A stretch of 63,735 nucleotides of DNA from an uncultured Prevotellaceae bacterium. Lineage in GTDB: Bacteria > Bacteroidota > Bacteroidia > Bacteroidales > Muribaculaceae. Both the position numbers and the translations under genes were made by a program. Of the stretch, positions 46,814 through 54,504 are shown piece by piece. Each line of letters begins with the position of its first letter. The stretch's first letter is position 1. The DNA lies in assembly GCA_947169265.1 (NCBI GenBank), contig CAMVPC010000020.1, forward strand, positions 1 to 63,735, written 5' to 3'. Below the pieces are notes generated by a model, which had not been told where the DNA came from, did not search any database, and worked only from the letters and a program-made list of their open reading frames with translations.

Positions 46814-47032
46814 ATGTCGAAACAAACCGCAATCGAACAAGACGGCGTTATCGTCGAGGCACTCTCGAACGCAATGTTCCGCGTAGAACTCGAGAACGGA
46901 CACCAAATCACCGCCCACATCTCGGGCAAGATGAGGATGCACTACATCAAAATCCTCCCCGGTGACAAGGTGAGAGTGGAAATGTCGCCTTACGACCTGT
47001 CGAAGGGACGTATCGCTTTCCGCTACAAATAA
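46814..47032 (+). CDS. infA: Translation initiation factor IF-1
   Basis: A 72-residue OB-fold factor: [40 protein letters not shown] and [15 protein letters not shown]. Confidence 0.98.
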   Translation: MSKQTAIEQDGVIVEALSNAMFRVELENGHQITAHISGKMRMHYIKILPGDKVRVEMSPYDLSKGRIAFRYK

Positions 47033-47076
47033 CCCACCCATTTTTATTATCCACCTTTTTAACAAATACAATAACA

Positions 47077-47193
47077 ATGAAAGTTAGAGCTTCAATCAAA
47101 AAACGCTCGGCCGACTGCAAAATCGTCCGCCGCAAGGGGCGTTTGTACGTTATTTGTAAGAAAAATCCTAAGTTCAAGCAACGTCAAGGATAA
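47077..47193 (+). CDS. rpmJ: 50S ribosomal protein bL36, zinc-independent form
   Basis: A 38-residue protein from ATG 47077 to TAA 47191-47193, beginning [20 protein letters not shown] and ending [11 protein letters not shown]. Of the usual C-C-C-H zinc set only C14 and C27 remain; positions 11 and 33 are Ser and Phe. Zinc binding is therefore unlikely. Confidence 0.96.
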   Translation: MKVRASIKKRSADCKIVRRKGRLYVICKKNPKFKQRQG

Positions 47194-47201
47194 AAAATTA
47201 T

Positions 47202-47209
47202 TAACTTTG
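47202..47209 (+). promoter_or_regulatory. Possible internal promoter before rpsM
   Basis: TAACTTTG, a perfect -7 match, 26 nt before the rpsM ATG, without a -33 TTTG. It could supply extra transcription of the alpha part of the operon. Confidence 0.4.
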
Positions 47210-47235
47210 CAAAATATTTTACACAGTAATTCAAT

Positions 47236-47616
47236 ATGGCAATAAGAATCGTGGGAGTTGACCTCCCCCAGAACAAGAGAGGTGTCATCGCGCTCACCTA
47301 CATCTTTGGCATCGGGCGCAGCAGCGCAGCCAAGATCCTCGATACCGCCGGTGTGAACCAAGACACCAAGGTCAAGGACTGGACCGATAGCGAAGCGGCA
47401 AAGGTGCGCGAAGTCATCGGTGAGAACTACAAGGTCGAGGGTGACCTCCGCACCGAAGTACAAATGAACATCAAGCGCCTTATGGACATCGGGTGCTACC
47501 GCGGCATTCGTCACCGCAACGGCCTGCCCGTGCGTGGCCAGAGCACGAAGAACAACGCGCGCACCCGCAAGGGACGCAAGAAAACTGTTGCTAACAAAAA
47601 GAAAGCTACCAAATAA
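47236..47616 (+). CDS. rpsM: 30S ribosomal protein uS13
   Basis: A 126-residue head protein bridging to L5: [36 protein letters not shown] and [20 protein letters not shown], with a Lys-rich tail. Confidence 0.98.
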   Translation: MAIRIVGVDLPQNKRGVIALTYIFGIGRSSAAKILDTAGVNQDTKVKDWTDSEAAKVREVIGENYKVEGDLRTEVQMNIKRLMDIGCYRGIRHRNGLPVRGQSTKNNARTRKGRKKTVANKKKATK

Positions 47617-47628
47617 TCATTTCACAGT

Positions 47629-48018
47629 ATGGCAAAAAAGACAGTCGCAGCTAAGAAGAGAGTCGTCAAGGTCGACGGTGTGGGACAACTCCACGTCCAT
47701 TCTTCTTTCAACAACATTATCGTGTGCCTCGCCAACGGCCAGGGTCAAGTCATTTCCTGGTCTTCGGCCGGCAAAATGGGCTTCAGGGGCTCGAAAAAGA
47801 ACACCCCCTATGCCGCGCAAATGGCCGCGCAGGATTGCGCTAAGGTCGCCTATGACCTGGGCCTGCGCAAGGTCAAGGCCTACGTTAAGGGTCCCGGCAA
47901 CGGACGCGAGAGCGCTATCCGTACCATCCACGGCGCCGGCATCGCCGTCACCGAGATTATCGATGTCACGCCGCTTCCCCACAACGGTTGCCGTCCTCCC
48001 AAGAGAAGAAGGGTGTAA
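47629..48018 (+). CDS. rpsK: 30S ribosomal protein uS11
   Basis: A 129-residue platform protein: [40 protein letters not shown] and a C terminus with [13 protein letters not shown]. Confidence 0.98.
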   Translation: MAKKTVAAKKRVVKVDGVGQLHVHSSFNNIIVCLANGQGQVISWSSAGKMGFRGSKKNTPYAAQMAAQDCAKVAYDLGLRKVKAYVKGPGNGRESAIRTIHGAGIAVTEIIDVTPLPHNGCRPPKRRRV

Positions 48019-48194
48019 TACTGTTCTCTGTTGAAAGGACACTAATCCCAAAACAATTACAATTTTTTATTCACTTTTTTCGCGAATCACGGCCAGTGAT
48101 ATTTTGATTGCATTTCGACAACCTCTCTGCAATCGCGGCTGCACACTGCGGTGATTCTTACAACACTTCTCAAATTTAATTTTAACAATCGATT
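48019..48194 (+). other. 176-nt rpsK-rpsD intercistronic region
   Basis: The longest gap within the spc-alpha part. It has small complementary stretches (ATCAC with GTGAT near 48085-48100) and no ORF. A leader for S4-mediated control is conceivable but not shown. Confidence 0.4.
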
Positions 48195-48800
48195 ATGGCA
48201 AGATATATCGGCCCAAAATCAAAAATCGCACGTAAGCTCGGCGAGCCCATCTACGGTGAAGACAAATACCTCACCCGCAAGAACTATCCGCCGGGACAAC
48301 ATGGTGCCAACAAGCGTCGCAAACTCTCGGAGTATGGCACGCAACTTCGCGAAAAGCAAAAGGCTAAGTACACCTATGGTGTGCTCGAACGCCAGTTCCG
48401 TAACCTCTTTGACAAGGCCGCACGTATGAAGGGCGTCACCGGCGAGGTGCTTCTGCAACTGCTCGAGGCCCGTCTCGACAATGTCGTGTACCGCCTGGGT
48501 ATCGCTCCCACGCGCGCCGCTGCCCGCCAGCTGGTTCTCCACAAGCACATCACCGTCGACGGCCGTGTGGTCAACATCCCGTCGTTCTCGGTCAAGCAGG
48601 GACAACTGGTGGCCGTGCGCGAGAAAGCCAAATCCCTCGAAGTTATCCAAGACGCGCTTGCCGGTTTCAACCACAGCAAGTATCCCTGGATCGAATGGGA
48701 CGAGCAACTCAAGGGTGGCCGCATGCTCAACCTGCCGCAGCGTGAGGAAATCCCCGAGAACATTAAGGAACAACTCATTGTCGAGTTATACTCTAAATAA
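48195..48800 (+). CDS. rpsD: 30S ribosomal protein uS4
   Basis: A 201-residue primary assembly protein and mRNA-entry helicase. [20 protein letters not shown] and [20 protein letters not shown] at the N terminus, S4 RNA-binding domain [20 protein letters not shown]. Cysteine zinc ligands are absent. Confidence 0.98.
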   Translation: MARYIGPKSKIARKLGEPIYGEDKYLTRKNYPPGQHGANKRRKLSEYGTQLREKQKAKYTYGVLERQFRNLFDKAARMKGVTGEVLLQLLEARLDNVVYRLGIAPTRAAARQLVLHKHITVDGRVVNIPSFSVKQGQLVAVREKAKSLEVIQDALAGFNHSKYPWIEWDEQLKGGRMLNLPQREEIPENIKEQLIVELYSK

Positions 48801-48816
48801 TAAATAACACATCTCC

Positions 48817-49809
48817 ATGGCTATTTTAGCATTTCAAAAACCTGACAAGGTCTTGATGCTCGAAGCCGACAATAATTTCGGCAAATTCGAGTTCCGGCCT
48901 CTCGAACCCGGCTATGGCGTGACCATCGGTAACGCGCTGCGTCGCATCCTGCTCTCCTCGCTTGAGGGCTTCGCGATTTGCAACATCCGCATCGATGGCG
49001 TCCGCCATGAGTTCGCAACCATCCCCGGGGTGAGGGAAGATGTCACTAACATCATCCTCAACCTCAAGAAGGTGCGCCTCAAGCAAGTCGTCGAAGAAAC
49101 CGAAACCGAGAAAGCTACCATTAAGGTTGCCGGACAGGAAGTGTTTAAAGCAGGTGACATCGCCAATGTGCTCAGCGGCTTTGAGGTCCTCAACCCCGAC
49201 CTGGTGATTTGCAACCTCGACCCGCAGGCCAATTTCCAGATGGACATCACCATCAACAAGGGACGCGGCTACATGAGCGCCGAGGAGAATCGCTCGCCCA
49301 ACGACCCTATCGACGTCATCGCCATCGACTCGATCTACACGCCCATCGTCAACGTCAAGTATGAAGTTGACAACTACCGTGTGGAGCAAAAAACCGACTA
49401 TGAGAAGCTTATCCTTGAAATCACCACCGACGGCTCTATCCAGCCCAAGGACGCCCTCAAGGATGCCGCGAAAATTCTTATCCAGCACTTCATGCTCTTC
49501 AGCGACGAGAAAATCGCCCTCGACACCACCGAGAACAACGGTGAGGAGGAATTTGACGAGGAAGTGCTCAAGATGCGTCAGCTGCTCAAGACGAAGCTCG
49601 TCGACATGTCGCTGTCGGTGCGCGCGCTCAACTGCCTCAAGTCGGCCGAAGTCGAAACGCTTGCCGAACTCGTTGTCTTCAACAAGACCGATTTGCTCAA
49701 GTTCCGCAATTTCGGCAAGAAATCGCTCAGCGAACTTGAAGAACTGCTTTCAAGCCACGGCTTGACCTTTGGCATGGATATTACTAAGTATAAACTTGAT
49801 AAAGATTAA
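48817..49809 (+). CDS. rpoA: RNA polymerase alpha subunit
   Basis: A 330-residue subunit. The N-terminal assembly domain shows [20 protein letters not shown] and [14 protein letters not shown]. The C-terminal DNA/activator domain starts near 250 with [20 protein letters not shown] and [19 protein letters not shown]. In the alpha operon between rpsD and rplQ as usual. Confidence 0.98.
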   Translation: MAILAFQKPDKVLMLEADNNFGKFEFRPLEPGYGVTIGNALRRILLSSLEGFAICNIRIDGVRHEFATIPGVREDVTNIILNLKKVRLKQVVEETETEKATIKVAGQEVFKAGDIANVLSGFEVLNPDLVICNLDPQANFQMDITINKGRGYMSAEENRSPNDPIDVIAIDSIYTPIVNVKYEVDNYRVEQKTDYEKLILEITTDGSIQPKDALKDAAKILIQHFMLFSDEKIALDTTENNGEEEFDEEVLKMRQLLKTKLVDMSLSVRALNCLKSAEVETLAELVVFNKTDLLKFRNFGKKSLSELEELLSSHGLTFGMDITKYKLDKD

Positions 49810-49814
49810 TAACA

Positions 49815-50318
49815 ATGAGACATAATAAGAAATTCAACCACCTGAGCCGCAAGAAGGCACACCGCGACGCCATGCTCTCCAACATGACCAGCTCGCTGAT
49901 TCTCCACAAGAGGATTTTCACCACGCTGGCCAAGGCCAAGGCGCTGCGCATCTATGCCGAGCCGCTCATCAACCGCGCCAAGAACGACAGCACGGCTTCG
50001 CGCCGCCACGTGTTCAGCTATCTCCAAAATAAGTATGCCGTTACCGAGTTGTTCACCAACATCGCGCAACGCATCGCCGACCGTCCCGGTGGCTATACCC
50101 GCATCCTTAAGCTCGGCAACCGCCTGGGCGACAACGCCAAGACTTGCTTCATCGAGCTCGTCGACTATAACGAGGCTATGCTCGCCAGCAAGACTGAGCG
50201 CGCCGCCAAGAAGACGACCCGCCGCAGCCGCCGCTCCAGCGGTAAGAAGGCCGAAGCCAAGCCCGCGCAGGAAGCTCCGGCACAAGAGGCTCCCGCTAAG
50301 GAGGAAACTGCCGAATAA
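49815..50318 (+). CDS. rplQ: 50S ribosomal protein bL17 with extended tail
   Basis: A 167-residue L17. The core [20 protein letters not shown] and [23 protein letters not shown] segment are standard. After about residue 125 a basic stretch and Ala/Pro/Glu-rich repeats ([14 protein letters not shown]) form a tail typical of Bacteroidota. Last gene of the superoperon, 5 nt after rpoA. Confidence 0.97.
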   Translation: MRHNKKFNHLSRKKAHRDAMLSNMTSSLILHKRIFTTLAKAKALRIYAEPLINRAKNDSTASRRHVFSYLQNKYAVTELFTNIAQRIADRPGGYTRILKLGNRLGDNAKTCFIELVDYNEAMLASKTERAAKKTTRRSRRSSGKKAEAKPAQEAPAQEAPAKEETAE

Positions 50319-50342
50319 CACTTCTTTCCAGCTTGCATACGC

Positions 50343-50387
50343 GATGGCCACCCGCGCTCTCATGAGCAATCGGGTGGCCATCCTTTT
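50343..50387 (+). terminator. Terminator of the ribosomal superoperon
   Basis: GATGGCCACCCG (50343-50354) and CGGGTGGCCATC (50371-50382) form a perfect 12-bp stem with a 16-nt loop, followed by CTTTTG. Confidence 0.85.
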
Positions 50388-50434
50388 GTGATCGGGGGGA
50401 AAAACGCGTGTTGAATTGCGGTTCCGAAAAATTT

Positions 50435-50462
50435 TTACCCCTTACCCTTTACCCTTTACCCC
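50435..50462. repeat. Heptamer tandem repeat (TTACCCY)x4, G-quadruplex-prone
   Basis: Four 7-nt units between the superoperon terminator and the DUF1460 gene. The minus strand carries four runs of three or more G spaced by 3-4 nt. Confidence 0.75.
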
Positions 50463-50463
50463 C

Positions 50464-50488
50464 CTCAAGATTCACAAAGAATCTTGAG
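50464..50488 (-). terminator. Hairpin after the DUF1460 gene
   Basis: CTCAAGATTC and GAATCTTGAG, a perfect 10-bp stem with a 5-nt loop, 3 nt past the stop. A T-tract does not follow at once on the minus strand. Confidence 0.6.
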
Positions 50489-50491
50489 CTG

Positions 50492-51379
50492 TTATTGCTT
50501 GATGCGCCACACGCGAATTCCTATCACGCTCTTGTGCTTGCGCAGCTGCTCACTGAGCGGTTGCGGCTCGAGCATCACTTTCTTGCCCACGCTCGAGGCG
50601 TCAAGCAGGTAGAGCTTTCCGTCGTCGCTCTTCTTGATGATGCCCAGGTGGGAGATGTCGAGACCGTCGATGGTGGTCACGAGGCCCACCATGTCGCCGC
50701 TTCGCAGGGTGTTTTCCACGTCGCGGCTGTCCAGGGCTTCCTTGCGGATGAAGGGAAAGCGGTGGTTCACATAGCCGCCTTCCACGTTCTTTATCTTAAT
50801 GAACTGCGCGCTGTCGGCCAGCGACGGGTAGCTGTCGCGGTGCGTGCTCATGTAGTTGATGGTTTTTACCTTGTAACGCACGCCTTTCACGTCGGCTGTC
50901 ACTTCCTCCACGTTGCCGCGGCTGCGGTTGTCCATGAGCCAGTCGCTGATGTAATGCAGCCGGCTGGCGTAGTCGCCCATGGTGCCGCCACGGTAGCGCA
51001 CATCTTCCAGGTAGTGGGCATAGTCGCGCCACGAAGTGCGCCCCTCGAGCGTGGCGCGCGTCAGGGCGTAGAGTGTTTCGACAAAGGTGGTGCAGTCCAG
51101 TTCGTCAATGTTGATTGTGAGCCGTTCCTCGTCACCCTCGAGTGTGTGGGCTACATAGGGCCGGTCGAGTAACCGTCCGGCATAGAACGTCGTCAGTGCG
51201 TTGCCCGTGCGCAATCCGCTGGCCTTTCCGGCCGTTAATAATTCGTTAAGTTCGAGAGTGTCGCGCTCGCAGTGAAAACGCATCTCGGCGCCGCCGGCCG
51301 TGACGCAAACCATGCCACATACAGCAAGGCACCACGCCTTGAGCATGCTTTTCGTTATATGTTTGATGAATGGATTCAT
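50492..51379 (-). CDS. DUF1460 protein (NlpC/P60-like amidase fold)
   Basis: A 295-residue exported protein with a signal-like segment (MLKAWCLAVCGMVCVTAGGA, about 10-30). The DUF1460 core has the presumed nucleophile in INIDELDCTTFVETLYAL and the histidine in DGLDISHLGIIKK, the latter before LYLLDASSVGKKV. These proteins are expected to cut peptidoglycan or muropeptide amide bonds. The frame is open upstream to 51595, but MNPFIKHITK at 51379 precedes the signal peptide and follows a -7 element. Confidence 0.86.
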   Translation of the reverse strand: MNPFIKHITKSMLKAWCLAVCGMVCVTAGGAEMRFHCERDTLELNELLTAGKASGLRTGNALTTFYAGRLLDRPYVAHTLEGDEERLTINIDELDCTTFVETLYALTRATLEGRTSWRDYAHYLEDVRYRGGTMGDYASRLHYISDWLMDNRSRGNVEEVTADVKGVRYKVKTINYMSTHRDSYPSLADSAQFIKIKNVEGGYVNHRFPFIRKEALDSRDVENTLRSGDMVGLVTTIDGLDISHLGIIKKSDDGKLYLLDASSVGKKVMLEPQPLSEQLRKHKSVIGIRVWRIKQ

Positions 51380-51411
51380 AACTGGAATTAATGATAACGT
51401 CGTTGTCTCTA

Positions 51412-51419
51412 CAAAGTTA
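51412..51419 (-). promoter_or_regulatory. -7 element of the DUF1460 gene
   Basis: TAACTTTG on the minus strand, 32 nt before the ATG at 51379. The nearest TTTG (51432-51435) is only 12 nt upstream. A second -7 match lies at 51544-51551. Confidence 0.5.
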
Positions 51420-51738
51420 TAAATAAACCGGCAAATGAGAATCATCTTTTCGTAAAAAAAGTTTCTAAACGCGCCATGATGGTGTGCTCGGCTTTGAGCA
51501 ATGAGCCTGCGGGATGACATAAGAACAGAAGTCCGCATAAGAACAAAAGTATCGTTGTTTTTATTGTATGACACCCATCGCAAAATTATCGTCATACAAC
51601 AAGGAACAACAAAGCACTATTTTGACTATAACCTGTCTTTTTTACCCCTAAAAATGGGACATTTTTTGTCGATGATATTTTAAAAAATTAAATCACTGTA
51701 TAAGAGCGAATTACAAAGCTGCTGATGATTTGTTTATC

Positions 51739-51770
51739 CTTGACAAACGGACGCACGTGTTGTATCTTTG
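51739..51770 (+). promoter_or_regulatory. Promoter of the DUF3244-like gene
   Basis: CTTG (51739-51742), a 20-nt spacer and TATCTTTG (51763-51770); -33 one mismatch, -7 perfect. The leader is about 65 nt, A/T-rich. Confidence 0.65.
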
Positions 51771-51840
51771 TATGAGCCGAACGGCCCCAATTTTGGTGCC
51801 GTTTTGGACATATATTAACAATTTTAACAAACTCATTATT

Positions 51841-52197
51841 ATGAAAAAGTGTCTTTTTTTAACCCTGCTTGCACTTGCAGCCATCGGCACAGCGCAAGCC
51901 GATGACGGAACCCAAGTGGTTAACATGTCCAACACGAGCGGTGAACATAACGAAGGCACGCCGCCTGAGGTGATTTACGACGGTGGAGAGGAGACGCTCA
52001 CCGTCGAACTCGACTTGACGGCGCCCGCCGGCTACGTCGAGGTGACCGACGACGCCACCGGCGCTACCCAGACTGCCGCGCCGCTCGCCGGCGGCGGGAA
52101 CGTCGTGCCCGTCCCCGCCCTCGACGCCGGCTCCTACACCGTCACCGTGACCCTCGCCGACGGCACCGCCTACGAGGGCACCCTCCTCGTCGAGTGA
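51841..52197 (+). CDS. Small secreted DUF3244-like protein
   Basis: A 118-residue protein with a Sec signal (MKKCLFLTLLALAAIGTAQA, cut near 20). One beta-sandwich-like domain follows: LTVELDLTAPAGYVEVTDDA and LDAGSYTVTVTLADGTAYEG. This resembles the short DUF3244 proteins of Bacteroidales. The mature C-terminal half is unusually GC-rich compared with the AT-rich genes downstream. An upstream in-frame ATG at 51730 would overlap the promoter. Function unknown. Confidence 0.75.
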   Translation: MKKCLFLTLLALAAIGTAQADDGTQVVNMSNTSGEHNEGTPPEVIYDGGEETLTVELDLTAPAGYVEVTDDATGATQTAAPLAGGGNVVPVPALDAGSYTVTVTLADGTAYEGTLLVE

Positions 52198-52266
52198 CGC
52201 CCCATGTTTCTACAACATCTCTGAAATACTAATGTAATTCAATTCAATTGAAATGATGAATTCTTA

Positions 52267-52298
52267 TTTGTTTTATCCGGCGATTCTCGCTATCTTTG
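52267..52298 (+). promoter_or_regulatory. Promoter of the lipoprotein array
   Basis: TTTG (52267-52270), a 20-nt spacer and TATCTTTG (52291-52298), both perfect. About 105 nt of A-rich leader precede the first lipoprotein. Confidence 0.8.
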
Positions 52299-52407
52299 CC
52301 CTCACGAGGGGTAAAGCACCCGCACATCCGCCACCCCGCCACACACCCAAATCAAGCCAACAAGAAACAAACAATAAAACACTAAAATTTAAATATAATT
52401 TAAAGCA

Positions 52408-52797
52408 ATGAAAAAGAACATATTTATAACCTTGATGCTCATGCTGTTGGCCTCGCCGCTCGCCTCGTGCGGCAACGACGACGAACCTAAAATGATAGAT
52501 GGTACCGAGGGTGAATATACGGCTACAATTACCCCAATGACACGAGTCAGCGAAACCGGTGAGGAATATGTATGGGTGTCAATTGTTTCTTGTCCAACCT
52601 CAGTGTTAAATAATAAGATAGCTCAATATCCGAGACAAGATCATCTTCTGCTCATTAACCAACGCTGCCTGCAAGGCCGAGAAATGGTAATCGGTGATGA
52701 AATTCATTTCAAATTACTGAGTTTTAAGGAATATATGGGCCTAGATAGTTTCAAGTATATGAAAACGTGTTGGGAAGGAATTATAGAATTAATTTAA
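52408..52797 (+). CDS. Small surface lipoprotein 1 of a tandem family
   Basis: A 129-residue lipoprotein: signal MKKNIFITLMLMLLASPLAS with lipobox LASC (C21), then GNDDEP. The acidic residues after the Cys resemble the Bacteroidota lipoprotein surface-export signal. The mature domain (MIDGTEGEYTATI, then CWEGIIEL at the end) is related to that of lipoprotein 3. No known domain. First gene after a full promoter. Confidence 0.82.
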   Translation: MKKNIFITLMLMLLASPLASCGNDDEPKMIDGTEGEYTATITPMTRVSETGEEYVWVSIVSCPTSVLNNKIAQYPRQDHLLLINQRCLQGREMVIGDEIHFKLLSFKEYMGLDSFKYMKTCWEGIIELI

Positions 52798-52806
52798 TGA
52801 ATGACA

Positions 52807-53238
52807 ATGAAAAAGAACTTATTTATAACCTTGATGCTCGTGCTGCTGGCCTTGCCGCTCGCCTCGTGCGGCAACGACGATGAACCTATATTCACTTTTT
52901 ATGACGAGTTTCGTGATATGAGTTCATTCAATATGGGCTTCGACAATCCTGTAATGGGCTTCGACAATCCTGTAGAAGTAAAGGTTACTTCAGTTAGCGA
53001 GGACTTAGTTTACGCTATTTTAACCATTAAAGATGAACGTTTGGGCCCCGAGATGCTATTAATCATCAAAAACGACTTTTGGGGCGATAATGAAGGTTTA
53101 GTGGGAAGTGCCATCAAGATTAAAATTCTCAGATACAAGTTCATAGATATGAATGACAGAAAATATCATGATCCTAACGCAATTATTCCCACATCGATAC
53201 GAGTTGCGATTCTTTGTGTTGTTGAACCGGTAAACTAA
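52807..53238 (+). CDS. Small surface lipoprotein 2 of a tandem family
   Basis: A 143-residue lipoprotein with the same signal cassette and lipobox. Near residue 45 it has MGFDNPV twice in a row from an exact 21-bp duplication. The C-terminal half (YAILTIKDERLGPEMLL, then VAILCVVEPVN) aligns loosely with lipoprotein 4. Start MKKNLFIT at 52807 matches the paralogues; an ATG two codons upstream also exists. Function unknown. Confidence 0.8.
   Translation: MKKNLFITLMLVLLALPLASCGNDDEPIFTFYDEFRDMSSFNMGFDNPVMGFDNPVEVKVTSVSEDLVYAILTIKDERLGPEMLLIIKNDFWGDNEGLVGSAIKIKILRYKFIDMNDRKYHDPNAIIPTSIRVAILCVVEPVN
52933..52974 (+). repeat. Exact 21-bp tandem duplication in lipoprotein 2
   Basis: Two identical 21-nt units (52933-52953, 52954-52974) encode MGFDNPV twice. 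In frame; suggests recent slippage. Confidence 0.9.
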
Positions 53239-53322
53239 TAATTAACTATGGAAAGATATTTATTTACACTATTATTGTGCGGAATAAACTTATTTTCCTT
53301 TGCTACTAAAAAACTTAAAACA

Positions 53323-53724
53323 ATGAAAAAGAACTTATTTATAACCTTGATGCTCGTGCTGTTGGCCTTGCCGCTCGCCTCGTGCGGCAACGACGAGCCC
53401 CCATTTGGTGCCGATATGATTGATGGCCCGGAAGGTGTCTATATGGCAACAGTCATTATTCCAGATGATAATGGCTATGTTCGGGTTAGAATAGAGGAAA
53501 CGCCCGAAGAAGTCCAAAAGAAATTTGAAGAGATTGGAACCTCTTTACTGTTCCCTGTGATAAACGATGGTCTGCGATTTAAGAAAGAAAATTTTAATGG
53601 TCATAAGATTACGGAAGGCCAAATGATGAAATTTGTTCTTTTAAAAGTTAAGAGAGATGAACTACCCATGATAGATTATTTTATGGTCCATCATTGGGTG
53701 GGCATCGTTGAACCAGTAAATTAA
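53323..53724 (+). CDS. Small surface lipoprotein 3 of a tandem family
   Basis: A 133-residue lipoprotein, signal cassette identical to copy 2 apart from single bases. The mature part MIDGPEGVYMATVIIPDDN parallels lipoprotein 1, and the end IVEPVN parallels lipoprotein 2. The frame is open 25 codons upstream (53248) with a second signal-like sequence MERYLFTLLLCGINLFSFA. That extension may be a remnant of another gene; the paralogue-like start at 53323 is preferred. Confidence 0.8.
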   Translation: MKKNLFITLMLVLLALPLASCGNDEPPFGADMIDGPEGVYMATVIIPDDNGYVRVRIEETPEEVQKKFEEIGTSLLFPVINDGLRFKKENFNGHKITEGQMMKFVLLKVKRDELPMIDYFMVHHWVGIVEPVN

Positions 53725-53731
53725 TGTAATA

Positions 53732-54172
53732 ATGAAACGATTATTATTTATAACCTTGATGCTCATGCTGCTGGCCTTGCCGCTCGCCTCGTGCGGCAAC
53801 GACGATGAGCCCATAGACTTTTATACGTTTTACTTTGAGAATTCATCGAAAAAATGGCTTGATGGGCCAAACATGTGCTTTAAGGTAAAGATAGAGTCCT
53901 ATGATTCACGGATTGTATATGCAAGGATTTTGTCTGTTACACCTAACGAAAATGCAGCTGATGAAAAAGAAATAGATAAGACCAATTATTTACGTGGCAT
54001 GTATTTCCGTCGTAGCGATATTCCCGATTTGGAAAACGAAGTTGCTTTAATCACCCTCAACGTAAAGATACTCAAATATTACGATTATGTTCCTCATGAC
54101 ACGAATAATTACGTTCCCGCTGCGTTAACAGGAATCATTATTGCAAAAGTAGAATCATTAAAACAACAATAA
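53732..54172 (+). CDS. Small surface lipoprotein 4 of a tandem family
   Basis: A 146-residue lipoprotein beginning MKRLLFITLMLMLLALPLAS with the same LASC lipobox and GNDDEP. The mature domain (FYTFYFENSSKKW, ARILSVTPN, LTGIIIAKVES) resembles lipoprotein 2. It follows lipoprotein 3 by 7 nt and precedes the decayed gene by 1 nt, so one transcript is likely. Confidence 0.8.
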   Translation: MKRLLFITLMLMLLALPLASCGNDDEPIDFYTFYFENSSKKWLDGPNMCFKVKIESYDSRIVYARILSVTPNENAADEKEIDKTNYLRGMYFRRSDIPDLENEVALITLNVKILKYYDYVPHDTNNYVPAALTGIIIAKVESLKQQ

Positions 54173-54173
54173 G

Positions 54174-54485
54174 ATGAAACAAATTTATACTCTTATTTCA
54201 TTGATGATATTTACCACATACGCTGTTTTTGCTCAATTGGGATATTATTACAAAGGTCATTTTATTTCCCTGGATCAAAAGAGGATTATGTTTATTTAAG
54301 ATCACGTGACACCCTTGACAATTCCAATGTGAACTCCAATATAGTTGTCCGTTTATCAACAATGGAGTATTTGGTGAAAAGGGATTCTCGTCTTATCGAA
54401 AATGCTATATATGTACTAAAATGTCGCTGTTTATGACATGATGCCGAGCGGTTGTCTGCGTGTGATTGAAAACAACAATTATTAA
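54174..54485 (+). pseudogene. Decayed small secreted protein gene (two frameshifts)
   Basis: The first frame gives a signal peptide (MKQIYTLISLMIFTTYAVFA) and QLGYYYKGHFIS before a premature stop at 54298-54300. A second frame continues with PGSKEDYVYLRSRDTLDNSN and VVRLSTMEYLVKRDSRLIEN. A third ends VAVYDMMPSGCLRVIENNNY with TAA at 54483-54485. Together these make one coherent protein of about 103 residues. The N-terminal QLxYYYKG pattern resembles short secreted Bacteroidales proteins found upstream of surface-protein genes. Confidence 0.6.
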
Positions 54486-54504
54486 TTTATAAATACTTAC
54501 AGCT

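Larger units (their letters stand above)
51380..51840. other. Divergent intergenic region
   Basis: Between the DUF1460 gene and the DUF3244-like gene. AT-rich; apart from the promoters at 51412, 51544 and 51739 no gene, repeat or fold is evident. Confidence 0.55.
52408..53812 (+). repeat. Four direct repeats of a lipoprotein signal-peptide cassette
   Basis: A ~75-nt block beginning at each of the starts 52408, 52807, 53323 and 53732 is nearly identical at the DNA level. It runs through TTGATGCTC, GCCGCTCGCCTCGTGCGGC and AACGACGA and ends just after the lipobox Cys. The sequences after the blocks diverge strongly. The blocks are GC-rich, the following mature parts AT-rich. Confidence 0.88.
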
